Positions 36,071 to 45,211 are shown, counted from the stretch's first letter. The stretch is DNA of 64,000 nt from Tessaracoccus sp. OS52 (GCF_020687685.1 NZ_JAJEWM010000005.1:124001-188000), one strand, 5' to 3'. Notes: a model not told the origin generated them from the sequence alone. Numbers and translations are program-made.

Positions 36071-37009
36071 CTACTCATCGACGTCGAGCGGCTCCTCCAG
36101 GTCGGCCAGCCAGCGCCCGGCCTCCTCAAAGTCCTTGTCCGCGAAACCACGGCGGATTTGGGGCTCGACGCCGTCGGCGCGCGGATAGCTGCCCAGGAAC
36201 ACGACCTCGCGGCAGATGCGGTGCAGACCCATGAGGGTCTCAGACATCCGCTTGTCGTGGAGGTGACCCTCGGCGTCGATGTTGAAGCAGTAGCTCCCCA
36301 GGAACGTCTTCGTCGGGCGCGACTCGATCCGGGACAGGTTCACACCCCGCCCGGCGAACTGCTCGAGGATCTCCAGCAGGGCGCCGGGGTGGTCCTCGCG
36401 CATGTACGCCACGAGGGTGGTCTTGTCCGCGCCGGTGCGCGCCGGGACGGGGCCGGGCTGAGCGACCAGGACGAAGCGCGTGACGGCGCCGGGATTGTCC
36501 TCGATGTTGTGGGCCAACTCCTCGAGACCGTAGAGCTCGCCGGCGACACGGGCGCAGACGGCCGCGTCGTGCCGGGAGTCGGGGTTCGAAACCTCCTGGG
36601 CAGCCCCGGCGGTGGACCCGGCCTCGACGATGTGTGCCTGCGGCACCATCATCGCGAGCCACTCGCGGCACTGCGCGGCGGCGTGCCCATGTGTGAGGAC
36701 GCTGGTGACGTCGTCGAGGCTGGTGCCCGGCCGCACGTAGAGTCCGAACGCCACCGGGATCACGATCTCGGCGACGATCCGCAGCGGCGTCCCGATGCCG
36801 AGCTTGTCCAGGGTGGCGGTCACGCCGCCCTCGACCGAGTTCTCGATGGGCACCACGACCCCCTCGACCTGGCCGGCGCGCACGGCGTCGAGCGCCTCCG
36901 GGACGGTGGCGAACGGGATGGCCTCTTCGTCAGTGATCTTGAGCAACGCCTGATGGGTGAAGGTCCCCGCGGGGCCGAAGTATCCGAGCACGCCCCAACG
37001 GTATTGCAT
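36071..37009 (-). CDS. pheA: Prephenate dehydratase
   Basis: Converts prephenate to phenylpyruvate for phenylalanine synthesis. A 312-residue monofunctional enzyme. The N-terminal catalytic domain starts 'VLGYFGPAGTFTHQALLKI' and includes 'VVVPIENSVEGGVTATLDKL' and the catalytic Thr-Arg-Phe in 'GAVTRFVLVAQPG'. The C-terminal ACT domain has the phenylalanine-sensing 'GVNLSRIESRPTKTFLGSYC'. ATG 37009 is chosen; the frame is open further upstream but overlaps mycP. GTG 36991 is an alternative. No clear ribosome binding site. It is divergent from mycP. Confidence 0.94.
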   Translation of the reverse strand: MQYRWGVLGYFGPAGTFTHQALLKITDEEAIPFATVPEALDAVRAGQVEGVVVPIENSVEGGVTATLDKLGIGTPLRIVAEIVIPVAFGLYVRPGTSLDDVTSVLTHGHAAAQCREWLAMMVPQAHIVEAGSTAGAAQEVSNPDSRHDAAVCARVAGELYGLEELAHNIEDNPGAVTRFVLVAQPGPVPARTGADKTTLVAYMREDHPGALLEILEQFAGRGVNLSRIESRPTKTFLGSYCFNIDAEGHLHDKRMSETLMGLHRICREVVFLGSYPRADGVEPQIRRGFADKDFEEAGRWLADLEEPLDVDE

Positions 37010-37039
37010 TGACGATGCGGGTCCTGGACCGCCGATGGA

Positions 37040-37045
37040 TATTCT
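37040..37045 (+). promoter_or_regulatory. -10 element of a leaderless mycP promoter
   Basis: TATTCT lies 7 bases before the GTG at 37053, with no ribosome binding site, matching the spacing seen at several other genes in this window. This supports GTG 37053 over ATG 37035 as the start. Confidence 0.45.
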
Positions 37046-37052
37046 GGCGGGC

Positions 37053-38336
37053 GTGAAGCGAGCGCTGGGGAAGGTCGTCGCCGCCGTCGTGGCGGGGGTG
37101 GTCCTGACGTCGCAACTGGTCGGCAACGCCGCCGCCGAACCCGAACTGCAGTTCCTCAAGTCCGAGGACTGCCGCTCGTACCAGCCCACCCCCGACGCCC
37201 AGGTGCCGCGGGCCTGGCACCTCGAGCGCCTGAACATGACCGAGGCATGGCAGGTCGCCACCGGCAAGGGGGTGACCGTCGCGGTCATCGACACCGGCAC
37301 CGCGGCCACGGGGACGCCGTACTTCGGGGGCGGTGACCGGATCGTGACCTACGACTACCTCGGGGGGATGTCGGAGAAGGACCAGGAGGCCGGCGGGATC
37401 GACTGCGACCACGGCACCAAGGTGACCTCGTTGATTGCCGCGGGCAGACCCGACGGCCAGCCCATCGACGTCCGCACCGACTTCGCCGGCATCGCACCGG
37501 ATGCGTCGATCGTGTCCTACCGCGTGCTGTCCACCTCCGGCAACGGGGATTCCGACGACGAACGCGACACCCTGGACGCCACCATCGCCGCGGTGCGCAA
37601 CGCCACGGAACTGGGCGTCGACGTCATCAACCTGTCCCAGGCCGCCGGTGGCGGTGACCCGCTGATCCCGCAGTACGAGTCGGCGATCCAGCAGGCGCTG
37701 GCCGCGGGGATCGTCGTCGTCGCGGCGGCGGGGAACGCTGACCAAGGGCTGAGCGGAGCCGCGTTCCCGGCGTCGTTCGACGGGGTGATCTCGGTCGGGA
37801 TGGTCGACCGCACCGACGCCCCCCACCCCCTGAGCTACCCGGGCCGGACGGTCTCCGTCGGGGCACCGGGCGCCGACCTGATGGCGCTGCTCCCCTCCAC
37901 CAGCCGCGAGAACGCCGCCTACACCAACCAGGCCTACGAGGGGGGCGTGCTGGGAACGTCCTTCGCGGCGCCGATCGTCAGCGGCGTCGTCGCCCTGATG
38001 CTGGAGGCGAACCCGGACCTCACGCCCGAACAGGTCAAGCAGCGCCTGCAGGTGACCGCCGACCCGCCACCGAACACCGTGCCCGACGCGAGGATCGGTC
38101 AGGGGATCGTCAACCCGATGCGGGCACTGACCGGGGTCGCGAGGCCGCAGGTCCAGAACCCGGCCGCCGAGGCCACGCCAGACAGCAACGCCACCATCCC
38201 GGAGACACCGAAGCCCGACATGCGGCCCGCCTACGTCGGAGTCGGCGTGGGAGTGGGTGCGCTGGTGGTGACCGGGCTCGGAATGGTCGTCGCATTCACC
38301 GTCCCGGCGGCCCTGAGGCGCAACCGCCGACGCTAG
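37053..38336 (+). CDS. mycP: Mycosin-type subtilisin-like serine protease (type VII secretion)
   Basis: A 427-residue membrane-tethered protease. Signal peptide (VVAAVVAGVVLTSQLVGNAA), then a peptidase S8 domain with the triad Asp in 'VTVAVIDTGTA', His in 'GIDCDHGTKVTSL' and Ser in 'GVLGTSFAAPIVSGVVAL', and a C-terminal transmembrane helix (about 395-418) ending in a basic tail (ALRRNRRR). Signal, S8 domain and single C-terminal helix are the layout of mycosins (MycP), which stabilise the type VII secretion complex and process substrates. GTG 37053 gives a typical signal; ATG 37035 adds six residues. EccC is encoded about 2.5 kb on and EccD 24 kb on, both supporting this call. Confidence 0.9.
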   Translation: MKRALGKVVAAVVAGVVLTSQLVGNAAAEPELQFLKSEDCRSYQPTPDAQVPRAWHLERLNMTEAWQVATGKGVTVAVIDTGTAATGTPYFGGGDRIVTYDYLGGMSEKDQEAGGIDCDHGTKVTSLIAAGRPDGQPIDVRTDFAGIAPDASIVSYRVLSTSGNGDSDDERDTLDATIAAVRNATELGVDVINLSQAAGGGDPLIPQYESAIQQALAAGIVVVAAAGNADQGLSGAAFPASFDGVISVGMVDRTDAPHPLSYPGRTVSVGAPGADLMALLPSTSRENAAYTNQAYEGGVLGTSFAAPIVSGVVALMLEANPDLTPEQVKQRLQVTADPPPNTVPDARIGQGIVNPMRALTGVARPQVQNPAAEATPDSNATIPETPKPDMRPAYVGVGVGVGALVVTGLGMVVAFTVPAALRRNRRR

Positions 38337-38344
38337 TGCCCGCT

Positions 38345-38389
38345 CAGGTGTGGCCCAAGGGCGGTCATTCGTCCTTCCGTCCACACCTG
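38345..38389. repeat. Dispersed palindromic element, copy A
   Basis: CAGGTGTGG and CCACACCTG are perfect 9-base arms around a 27-base centre containing GCGGTCATTCGTCCTT. A related element is at 49151-49200 with the same arm core (GTGTGG...CCACAC) and centre (CGGTCCATCGTCCTT). It sits 8 bases after the mycP stop and may terminate transcription. Confidence 0.65.
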
Positions 38390-38407
38390 GGAGATCGGTC
38401 CCCGGAG

Positions 38408-38433
38408 TAACCTTTCGACCCACCCAGCGCGTC
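38408..38433 (+). promoter_or_regulatory. Candidate ECF-type autoregulated promoter
   Basis: TAACC (38408-38412) and CGTC (38430-38433) are separated by 17 bases, fitting the AAC...CGT pattern of ECF sigma factor promoters, and end 25 bases before the SigE-family start codon. Confidence 0.45.
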
Positions 38434-38458
38434 CTAGGGGGCAGGAGGTACGACGACT

Positions 38459-38938
38459 GTGACCAGCCCCGGGTTCGAGGCCTTCGTCGAGCGACGAGGG
38501 AAGGCCCTGTGGCGCGCCGCGTGGTTGCTCACCGGCGACGCCCAGAAGGCCGAAGACCTCGTGCAGACCGCGCTGACCAGGACCTATACCCGCTATGCCG
38601 ACGACGACGCCACCTTCGAGGCCTACGTCCGCACCACCATCTACCGGACCTTCGTCTCCTCCTGGCGGCGCCGGTGGAACGGCGAGGTGCCCACGGAGAC
38701 GCTCCCGGAGCGGAACGCCCCCGACGACAACAGCGCGCTGCGGGTCGACGTGCTGCGGGCGCTGGGTGGGCTGCCGAAGGCGCAGCGGGCGGTGCTGGTG
38801 CTGCGGTACTTCGAGGACAAGTCGATCCCCGAGGTCGCCGAGTTGCTCGGCCTGGCGCCCGGAACGGTCAAGGCGTACTCCCACCACGCGCTGGCAGCAC
38901 TGCGCGGGTCCATCCATCTGGTGGAGGGAAGACAATGA
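38459..38938 (+). CDS. SigE-family ECF sigma factor
   Basis: A 159-residue sigma factor. Region 2 ('LWRAAWLLTGDAQKAEDLVQ', 'TALTRTYTRYADDDATFEAY') and region 4 ('LGGLPKAQRAVLVLRYFEDK', 'SIPEVAELLGLAPGTVKAYS') match the actinobacterial SigE family, which usually has 160-180 residues and starts with F..FV..R...L.R.A.LL.GD...AEDLVQ. GTG 38459 has GCAGGAGG about 8 bases upstream. The ATG of the following membrane-protein gene overlaps the stop (ATGA), so the two are co-made, as in sigma/regulator pairs. A plausible own-type promoter lies upstream. Confidence 0.92.
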   Translation: MTSPGFEAFVERRGKALWRAAWLLTGDAQKAEDLVQTALTRTYTRYADDDATFEAYVRTTIYRTFVSSWRRRWNGEVPTETLPERNAPDDNSALRVDVLRALGGLPKAQRAVLVLRYFEDKSIPEVAELLGLAPGTVKAYSHHALAALRGSIHLVEGRQ

Positions 38939-40737
38939 ATGAGCACGAGGTAGGCAAGCTGTTGGGCGACGTGGTGCCGACGGCGCCGTCGACGAAGGGC
39001 TGGGCCCACAAGGCCGCCGGACGGGTGCGCCGTCGCCGGGTCCTGACCGGTGCCGCCGCGGTGCTGGTCGCGCTGGGGTTGCCTGCCGGGTTTCTGCTCT
39101 CCCAGCAGCAGCCGCTCCTGGAGGCCACTCCGCAGCCCGCGGACACCGCGACAAGCGGTCCAGTGGAACTGACCGGGCAGGTGATGATCTTCCAGTCCGC
39201 GGATGCGGAGCTCCCGCACCTGTGCCTCGGCGCGGTGATGGAGTCCTACCCACCCCAGTGCAACGGCCCGACCCTCAAGGGCGACTTCTCCTGGGACGAG
39301 GTCAAGTACGAGGAGTCCGGCACCCGTTGGACGAACGAGAGCTACACGGTCTTCGGGTACTACGACGCGGGGGACGGCGAGAACGGGTCGTTCACCTTGT
39401 CGCGGCCCGTCGGAGAGGTGGCGCCACCACCGGCGCATTCGCCCATGGAGTTCTCCGCGCTCTGCGCAGACCCGCTCCGCGGCGGTGACGAGAGCCTGAC
39501 CGGAATGGCGGCGCAGGAGGCGCTCCAGCAGGAGGTGCTGGAACTCCCGCTGGTAGGCCTGTGGGTCTCCGACGGCACCGACTTCTTCAACGTCCGCGTC
39601 CAGGGCGACGCCGAGGCGGCGCATGCGCAACTGCGGAAGGTGTGGGGAGGCGAACTGTGCGTCGAGTCGTCGGACGCGCCGACGGAGGCTGAACGCCAGG
39701 CCGCGGCGGATCGGATCATGGCGGCACTGCCCGAGGGCCAGTTCCTCGGGGGGTCCGGAGGCAATGGGCTCTCCCCGGTGGTCGACGTGATGGTCGTGGT
39801 GGCCGACGCCGCGACCGAGTCCACCATCCGCGAGGCGGCCGGCCCGGGGGTCGAGGTCCAGATCGCGGCGGTGTTCACGCCCGTCGACGGGTCAACGGCC
39901 GGCCCCACCACGGATGCGTCGGCGACGGCGGCCGGGACCGAACCGGCGCCCTCGGCGTCGCCGGCGGAACCGTCGGCCCCAACCAGCGTGGATCCGGACA
40001 CTGCCGTCACCGGCCCCGCACCAACCCAGAGCCCCACCCTCACGGGGAACTTCGCGATCTACCAGTATCCCGACAGCGACCTGCCGCATCTGTGCAACGG
40101 CAACGTGGGCTACTCGATGCCGCCGAAATGCACCGGACCCACCCTCCAGGGCGACTTCTCCTGGGACGAGTTGGCACACGAGGCTGAAGGCGGCACCCGC
40201 TGGACCAACGAGTCCTTCACCGTGATCGGGCTCTATGACCCCGACGACGGGCCAGCCGGCTCGTTCACCCTGACCGAGCCAGTCGCGCCCGCGACCGAGG
40301 AGCCGGGGTTCTCCTTGCCTGATGAGCTGGCCACCGTCTGCAGCGATCCGCAGGCCCTGGCGGAACTCGCAGGCGGGAAATCCTTCCGCGTTGACCGGTC
40401 ACTTGGAGGCGAACCTGGGCAGCCCCAGGAAGTCGGCCCTACCCCCCAAGACGCAGTCCTGGCGGAGGAGCGCCTGTGCCCGGTTTACGAACAGCAGCCA
40501 ACGGGAGCCGACGTCGACGCCGCGGCGACGCTGATGGCCACGAACCCGGCGCCGTCCTGGCTGGTCGACATCGACCCGAAGACCGACTTCCTGCACGTGC
40601 AGGTGTTGGCCGAGACGGAGCGGGTGAGCGAGACCGTGCGCGGCCTCGTCGCAGACACGGGCGTTCCGGTCGTGATCACCAAGCGGCTGACGGAGTCGGG
40701 CGGCCCGGGTGAACCGATGACCATCGTCCTGGCCTGA
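38935..40737 (+). CDS. Membrane-anchored protein with duplicated extracytoplasmic domain (sigma partner)
   Basis: A 600-residue protein: about 35 basic cytoplasmic residues (GRVRRRRVL), one transmembrane helix (about 36-57), then a large outside part. An extracytoplasmic module is duplicated: 'HLCLGAVMESYPPQCNGP', 'LKGDFSWDE' and 'GTRWTNESYTVFGYYD' near residue 100-150 recur as 'HLCNGNVGYSMPPKCTGP', 'LQGDFSWDE' and 'GTRWTNESFTVIGLYD' near residue 385-435, each with a pair of cysteines. A Ser/Thr/Pro/Ala linker (about 330-365) joins the halves. The position after a SigE-family sigma gene with a 4-base overlap suggests the cytoplasmic end could act as an anti-sigma or sensor, but no zinc-finger motif is present. 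Function unknown. Confidence 0.7.
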   Translation: MNEHEVGKLLGDVVPTAPSTKGWAHKAAGRVRRRRVLTGAAAVLVALGLPAGFLLSQQQPLLEATPQPADTATSGPVELTGQVMIFQSADAELPHLCLGAVMESYPPQCNGPTLKGDFSWDEVKYEESGTRWTNESYTVFGYYDAGDGENGSFTLSRPVGEVAPPPAHSPMEFSALCADPLRGGDESLTGMAAQEALQQEVLELPLVGLWVSDGTDFFNVRVQGDAEAAHAQLRKVWGGELCVESSDAPTEAERQAAADRIMAALPEGQFLGGSGGNGLSPVVDVMVVVADAATESTIREAAGPGVEVQIAAVFTPVDGSTAGPTTDASATAAGTEPAPSASPAEPSAPTSVDPDTAVTGPAPTQSPTLTGNFAIYQYPDSDLPHLCNGNVGYSMPPKCTGPTLQGDFSWDELAHEAEGGTRWTNESFTVIGLYDPDDGPAGSFTLTEPVAPATEEPGFSLPDELATVCSDPQALAELAGGKSFRVDRSLGGEPGQPQEVGPTPQDAVLAEERLCPVYEQQPTGADVDAAATLMATNPAPSWLVDIDPKTDFLHVQVLAETERVSETVRGLVADTGVPVVITKRLTESGGPGEPMTIVLA

Positions 40738-40790
40738 AGCGCGTCGGCCGGTGGTCTCGACACGGGTCCGCTCGCTCCGCTCACGGACCT

Positions 40791-40897
40791 ACTCGACCAG
40801 CGGGGGCCGGCCTACTCGACCAGCGGGGACGGGCCCGCTCGACCGGCGGGGGCCGGCCCGCTCGACCGGCGGGGCGGGCCCGCTCGACCAGCGGGGG
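40791..40897. repeat. Five tandem 22-23 base GCTCGACC-GCGGGG units
   Basis: ACTCGACCAG or GCTCGACCGG starts recur at 40791, 40814, 40837, 40860 and 40882, each followed by CGGGG and a GGGCC-rich spacer. Just before them (40752-40790) lies an inverted unit 'GGTCTCGACACGGGTCCG'. The array fills the gap between two convergent stop codons. Spacers are not unique, so it is not a CRISPR. Confidence 0.85.
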
Positions 40898-43800
40898 TCA
40901 GGTGTTCGGGGACTCGCCGTCGTAGATGGCCGTCTGGATCAGGCCCTTGAACGATCTTGTGATGAGCGTGCCGCGGCCGGGGGGCATCGGTGAGGGCTTG
41001 ACGTCGGACCAGAGCGCACCCTCGTCCTTGGTGCCGCTCATGATCAGGCCCGGGTTCACGGACTCCTTCATCTTCGTGATCAGCGGGTCCCCGAAGGCGG
41101 CCCGGCCGGCGCCGCCCATGCTGCGGGCCAGGATGATGTGCAGGCCGATGTCACCGGCCTGGTTGACCAGGTCGGCGAAGTGGGCCATCGGGTTGCCCGA
41201 CTGGGTGGCGACCAGTTCGTAGTCGTCGACGATCACGAACATCTCCGAGCCCTTCCACCAGGAGCGGTCGCGAAGCTGCTGCTGCGTCACGTCCGGCCCG
41301 GGCAGCCGGGCGCGCACCGCCTCGGCCGCCTGCTGCAGCATCGGGGCTGCGGCGGAGGCCGACGGGTAGTAACCGATCAGGTGCTCGGTCTCGATCTCCC
41401 CGAGCAGCGAGCGCCGGTAGTCGACGATGATGATCTTGGCTTCCTTCGGCGTGTACCGCCTGGTGATGCCGTGGACGATGGTGCGCAGCAGGTTGGACTT
41501 GCCGCACTCCGGGCCGCCGAAGATGGCCAGGTGCGGGTCCGACATCGGGTCGAGCACCACCGGCGCCAACTCCAGTTCGTCGATGCCGTAGGGAATGGTG
41601 CGGCTGACGCCGTCGTGGCTGATGGCGGGCAGGTCGTCCCGAAGGCTGAGCAGCTCCGGCAGCATCCTGACCTCTGCGGCGCGCGGGCCCTTCCAGGCGG
41701 CGTTGACCGCGGCGATGAAGGCCCGCTGCCCGTCGCTGACGTCCGTGGCGTCCTCCACGCCGTCGATCCGCGGCAGGCCGATCAGCGTGTGGAGTCCGCC
41801 GATGGTGATGCCGCGCCCGGGGCGTCCGGTGGGGATGATGGCCTGGACCTTGCGGTCGATCTCGGAGTCGAAGGGGTCGCCAAGCTTCAGTTCGATCCTG
41901 CTCTGCAGGGCGTCCTTGGTGGCCGCGCGGATCTCCGACAGCTTCGCCGCCGCCACCCAGACGTGGATCCCGAAGCCCAGGCCGCCGTTGGCGATGGCCT
42001 GCACCTGCGGCTCCAGGGCCTCGAACTCGGTCTTCAGCGTGGCCCAGCCGTCGATGACGAGGAAGACATCCGTGGGGAACCGGTCTGCGGGGATGGAACC
42101 CTCCCGGCGTCCGCGGCGGTAGGTGGTCATCGAGTCGATGCCGAGCTCGGCGAACTGCCGTTCCCGCGCGGCCCGCAGCGTCGTGATCTCGGCGACGGTG
42201 CGGCGCACCCGGTCGACGTCCAGGCGCCCGGTGACCGAGCCGACGTGCGCGAGTTCGCGCATCGACGTGAGACCGCCACCGCCGAAGTCGAGGCAGTAGA
42301 AACCCACCTCCTGCGGTGTGTGCGTCAGCGCCAGACCAGCGATGCCGGCGCGCAGCGCCATCGACTTTCCGGCCTGCGGCCCACCGGAGACGGCCAGGTT
42401 GCCGCCGGAACCGGAGAAGTCGATCCACCAGGGGTCCCGACGCTGCTGCCGCGGCCTGTCGACGAGCCCCACCGGCGCCCGCAGCGCTCCGTGCACAGCG
42501 CGGTTCTCGACGGTCAGCCCGCGACCCTCCAACTCGACCAGCTCGCCCAGGAGCCCATCCATCGTCGGTGGCTCATCGAGAGGCGGCATCCAGACCCGGT
42601 GGGCCGGCCAGCCATGACCCTTGAGTCGCCCGACCGCGATCGACAGCAGCGTCTCGTCCTCGTCGTCCTCGTCATCCGGCCCGACGGCGCGGGCGGGCGT
42701 CGCCGACGTGACAGTCCCCGCCGTCCCGGGGGCGCCCAGGACCTCCTCGGACTCCTGCGCCTTGACCGGAACCACGTAGTCGGCCGTGAACTCCAGCACC
42801 GGCGGCGTCCAGGCCCTGGACTCGAGCGGAATCCCCATGCCCTCGACGCCGGGGGCGCCCTGCTCTGCGGGCGCCGTCGGGCTGCCGTGCCACGGGCCGG
42901 ACACATAGGCGGCCTTGAAGCGGGTCATGCCGGTGGTGTCGTACTTCAGGTAGCCGTTGCCCGGCGGGGTCGGGAGCTCGTAGGCGTCCGGGACCCCGAT
43001 GACGGTGCGGGACTCCGCCGGGGAGAAGGTGCGCAGCGCGATCCGGTAGGACAGGAAGGTGTCCAGGCCGCGCAGCTTGTTCTCCTCCAGCCGCTGTGAG
43101 GCGAGCAGCTGGTGCACGGCGATGGACCGGCCGACGCGGCCGATCTGCACGAACAGGTCGATGAACTCCGGCCGCGCCGAGAGCAGCTCGGAGAACTCGT
43201 CGACGACGATGAACAGGCTCGGCATCGGGGCCAGGTCCGCGCCGGCCTGCCGCGCCGCCTCGTAGTCCTCGCGGTTCTTGAAGTTGCCGGCCGCGCGCAG
43301 CACCTCCATGCGCCGGTCCAGCTCGCCGCCGATCGCGTCCTGCATGCGGTCGACCAGGCTGAGTTCGCCCTCCAGGTTGGTGATCACCGCCGAGACGTGC
43401 GGCAGTTGGTCCAGGCCCAGGAACGTCGCGCCGCCCTTGAAGTCGACGAGGATGAAGTTGAGCTGCTCGGTGGAGTGCGTCATGGCCAGGCCCAGCACGA
43501 GCGTGCGCAGGAACTCCGACTTGCCCGAACCGGTGGCGCCGATGCAGATGCCGTGCGGGCCCATGCCGCCCTGCGCGGACTCCTTGATGTCCAACTCGAC
43601 GGGGCGGCCGTCCTCGCCGGTGCCGAACGGGATCCGCAGGTGCTGCCGCAGCGGCCGGGGCCGCCAGGCCTGGCGGGGATCCAGCGTCAACGGGTCCCCC
43701 ACCCCGAGCATGGCCGGGTAGTCCTTCGGGGGCTCGAACACGACGGTGGTGGTCTCGCCGTCGACGTCGGGGCGCGCGTCCACGGGCATCCGGAAGGGCG

Positions 43801-44989
43801 CCATTGCCCGGGCGAGCATCTCGACGTAGACGGGCGCCACCTGGTCGGGGTGCCCGAAGGGCGTTACCGCGTGGGGCGTCTTGGGCAGGCGTCGGTGCAG
43901 CTTGACGCTGTCCCCGCGGACCTCGAACACCGCGACCCCGAGCTCCAGACTGCGCGGCAGTTCCTTTTCGCCGGTGACCTCGATGGTGACGGCCGACGTC
44001 GCCGGTGTCGCGTACTGGTGGGCCTCGACCCCGTCGACGCCGTCGGTCACCACGACCATCAGCTTCGGCACCACGTCGGCTGCCTGGGCCGAGACCGCCA
44101 TGGTCGAGAGGTCTGCGGCGCTCGTGGCGAACATGCGCAGCGAGCCGACGCCGTCGGTCTCGGTCGGGTGCTGCAGATGGGGCAGCCATTTCACCCAGGA
44201 CCAGGCATCCTGGTTGGCCCTGGCCGCGGCCACCATGAGGCTCGCGTCGGTGGGCGCGTGCCAGGTGACCAGCTGCGCGACCATGCTGAACGCGAGTCGT
44301 CGGCAAGCCTCCTCGTCACCCACCAGCCGGATGGCGCGGAATCCCCGCAGGTCGACTGTCAGGGGCACGGACTGCACCATCTGGTGGGTCCGGATGAACC
44401 GTCGCAGGGCGCCGGTGGTGAGCGGCTCCAGGTCGTCGACGGGCTGCGACTCGGGCGCGACGATTCGCTTGGCGGACTGCTGGGTCCCCACCGACAGCCG
44501 AACGGACCCGAAGTCCTCCGCGTCCGGGCGGCGCTCCCACATCCGCACCCCGCCCACGACCGTCCAGAGGCTGTCGGGGTCGGGGTGTCGGTAGGCGTTG
44601 CTGGAGCGCTGCTCAGCCGCCGTCCTGAGGAAGTTGCGGCGGGTCTGGGACAGGTAGCGGAAGTAGTCGCGACGGTTGGCGTCCAGCTGTGCCGCCTGGT
44701 CGTCGTTCTGCCGGCCCATCTGCGACATCATCATGCCCATCATGGACACTGCGTAGAGCCCACCGACGATCCCGGCCAGCGGGCCGCGGCCACCGCCCAT
44801 GCCGCCACCCATGAACATCAGGCCCATCGCGAGGCCTCCGGCCACCATCGGAAGCATGCGCAGCACGGTCCCGAACGGTTTGGACGCCGACGGCGGCGGG
44901 ATCTCCGGGGGCGACTCGAGCAGGAGCTCCCCGCGCGGCATCGGAGGAGGGGTGACACGCTTCGGCCGGTTGAAAGTGATGAGGCCCAT
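40898..44989 (-). CDS. eccC: Type VII secretion FtsK/SpoIIIE ATPase EccC (CaCb fused)
   Basis: A 1363-residue secretion motor. Two membrane helices near the N-terminus (about residues 38-85, Gly/Met-rich) are followed by three FtsK/SpoIIIE ATPase domains. Walker A motifs: 'GICIGATGSGKSEFL' (about residue 490), 'LAVSGGPQAGKSMAL' (about 870) and 'LAIFGGPECGKSNLL' (about 1160). Walker B-like acidic strands: 'NFILVDFKGG' and 'LFIVVDEF' in domain 1, 'VFLVIDGW' in domain 2, 'MFVIVDDYE' in domain 3. Domain 1 has the most complete catalytic site, as in other EccC proteins. One chain carries all three domains, unlike split EccCa/EccCb loci. The frame is open to 45598; ATG 44989 begins MGLITFNRPKRV, the expected start. 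It is divergent from the sugar transporter operon. Confidence 0.93.
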   Translation of the reverse strand: MGLITFNRPKRVTPPPMPRGELLLESPPEIPPPSASKPFGTVLRMLPMVAGGLAMGLMFMGGGMGGGRGPLAGIVGGLYAVSMMGMMMSQMGRQNDDQAAQLDANRRDYFRYLSQTRRNFLRTAAEQRSSNAYRHPDPDSLWTVVGGVRMWERRPDAEDFGSVRLSVGTQQSAKRIVAPESQPVDDLEPLTTGALRRFIRTHQMVQSVPLTVDLRGFRAIRLVGDEEACRRLAFSMVAQLVTWHAPTDASLMVAAARANQDAWSWVKWLPHLQHPTETDGVGSLRMFATSAADLSTMAVSAQAADVVPKLMVVVTDGVDGVEAHQYATPATSAVTIEVTGEKELPRSLELGVAVFEVRGDSVKLHRRLPKTPHAVTPFGHPDQVAPVYVEMLARAMAPFRMPVDARPDVDGETTTVVFEPPKDYPAMLGVGDPLTLDPRQAWRPRPLRQHLRIPFGTGEDGRPVELDIKESAQGGMGPHGICIGATGSGKSEFLRTLVLGLAMTHSTEQLNFILVDFKGGATFLGLDQLPHVSAVITNLEGELSLVDRMQDAIGGELDRRMEVLRAAGNFKNREDYEAARQAGADLAPMPSLFIVVDEFSELLSARPEFIDLFVQIGRVGRSIAVHQLLASQRLEENKLRGLDTFLSYRIALRTFSPAESRTVIGVPDAYELPTPPGNGYLKYDTTGMTRFKAAYVSGPWHGSPTAPAEQGAPGVEGMGIPLESRAWTPPVLEFTADYVVPVKAQESEEVLGAPGTAGTVTSATPARAVGPDDEDDEDETLLSIAVGRLKGHGWPAHRVWMPPLDEPPTMDGLLGELVELEGRGLTVENRAVHGALRAPVGLVDRPRQQRRDPWWIDFSGSGGNLAVSGGPQAGKSMALRAGIAGLALTHTPQEVGFYCLDFGGGGLTSMRELAHVGSVTGRLDVDRVRRTVAEITTLRAARERQFAELGIDSMTTYRRGRREGSIPADRFPTDVFLVIDGWATLKTEFEALEPQVQAIANGGLGFGIHVWVAAAKLSEIRAATKDALQSRIELKLGDPFDSEIDRKVQAIIPTGRPGRGITIGGLHTLIGLPRIDGVEDATDVSDGQRAFIAAVNAAWKGPRAAEVRMLPELLSLRDDLPAISHDGVSRTIPYGIDELELAPVVLDPMSDPHLAIFGGPECGKSNLLRTIVHGITRRYTPKEAKIIIVDYRRSLLGEIETEHLIGYYPSASAAAPMLQQAAEAVRARLPGPDVTQQQLRDRSWWKGSEMFVIVDDYELVATQSGNPMAHFADLVNQAGDIGLHIILARSMGGAGRAAFGDPLITKMKESVNPGLIMSGTKDEGALWSDVKPSPMPPGRGTLITRSFKGLIQTAIYDGESPNT

Positions 44990-45160
44990 CGAGCCGTCTG
45001 CCCCCTTGTCGAACAAATCTGCCTGGAGAAGTCTCGACAGCGAGACTAACCCACCAGCGGTTCCCGCCCCTCCGAACAGACCAGCCCTGCTGCGGCGGAA
45101 GTCGGTAATCGTTGTAAGCTGACCATCCGAGAGAGCGCGATCTTCAACACGGCAACGGTG

Positions 45161-45190
45161 TTGACATTGGACTCTCGCATTGCTTACGAT
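45161..45190 (+). promoter_or_regulatory. Promoter of the sugar ABC transporter operon
   Basis: Consensus -35 TTGACA (45161-45166) and -10 TACGAT (45185-45190), spacing 18. The -35 overlaps an inverted repeat (TCAACAC at 45144-45150, GTGTTGA at 45158-45164). The rest of the gap 44990-45247 holds the reverse promoter region of eccC, with no open frame apart from the leader ORF. Confidence 0.75.
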
Positions 45191-45192
45191 CG

Positions 45193-45211
45193 CTGTCGAA
45201 GCGATTCGATT
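45193..45211. promoter_or_regulatory. LacI-family operator, copy 1
   Basis: CTGTCGAAGCGATTCGATT matches copy 2 (51025-51043) at 17 of 19 positions. The core GAAGCG-TTC with central CG is the classic LacI-family operator. It starts at the predicted transcription start of the ABC transporter operon, so binding would block transcription. Confidence 0.7.

Noticed and set aside
40791-40897. Possible CRISPR array (five units of about 23 bases)
   Set aside because: The units are contiguous with no unique spacers and no cas genes are nearby; it is a simple tandem repeat.
41138-43099. Long plus-strand frames opposite eccC (41138-43099, 43112-45049)
   Set aside because: Antisense to the three-ATPase EccC, which has complete Walker motifs; the antisense translations have no family signatures.
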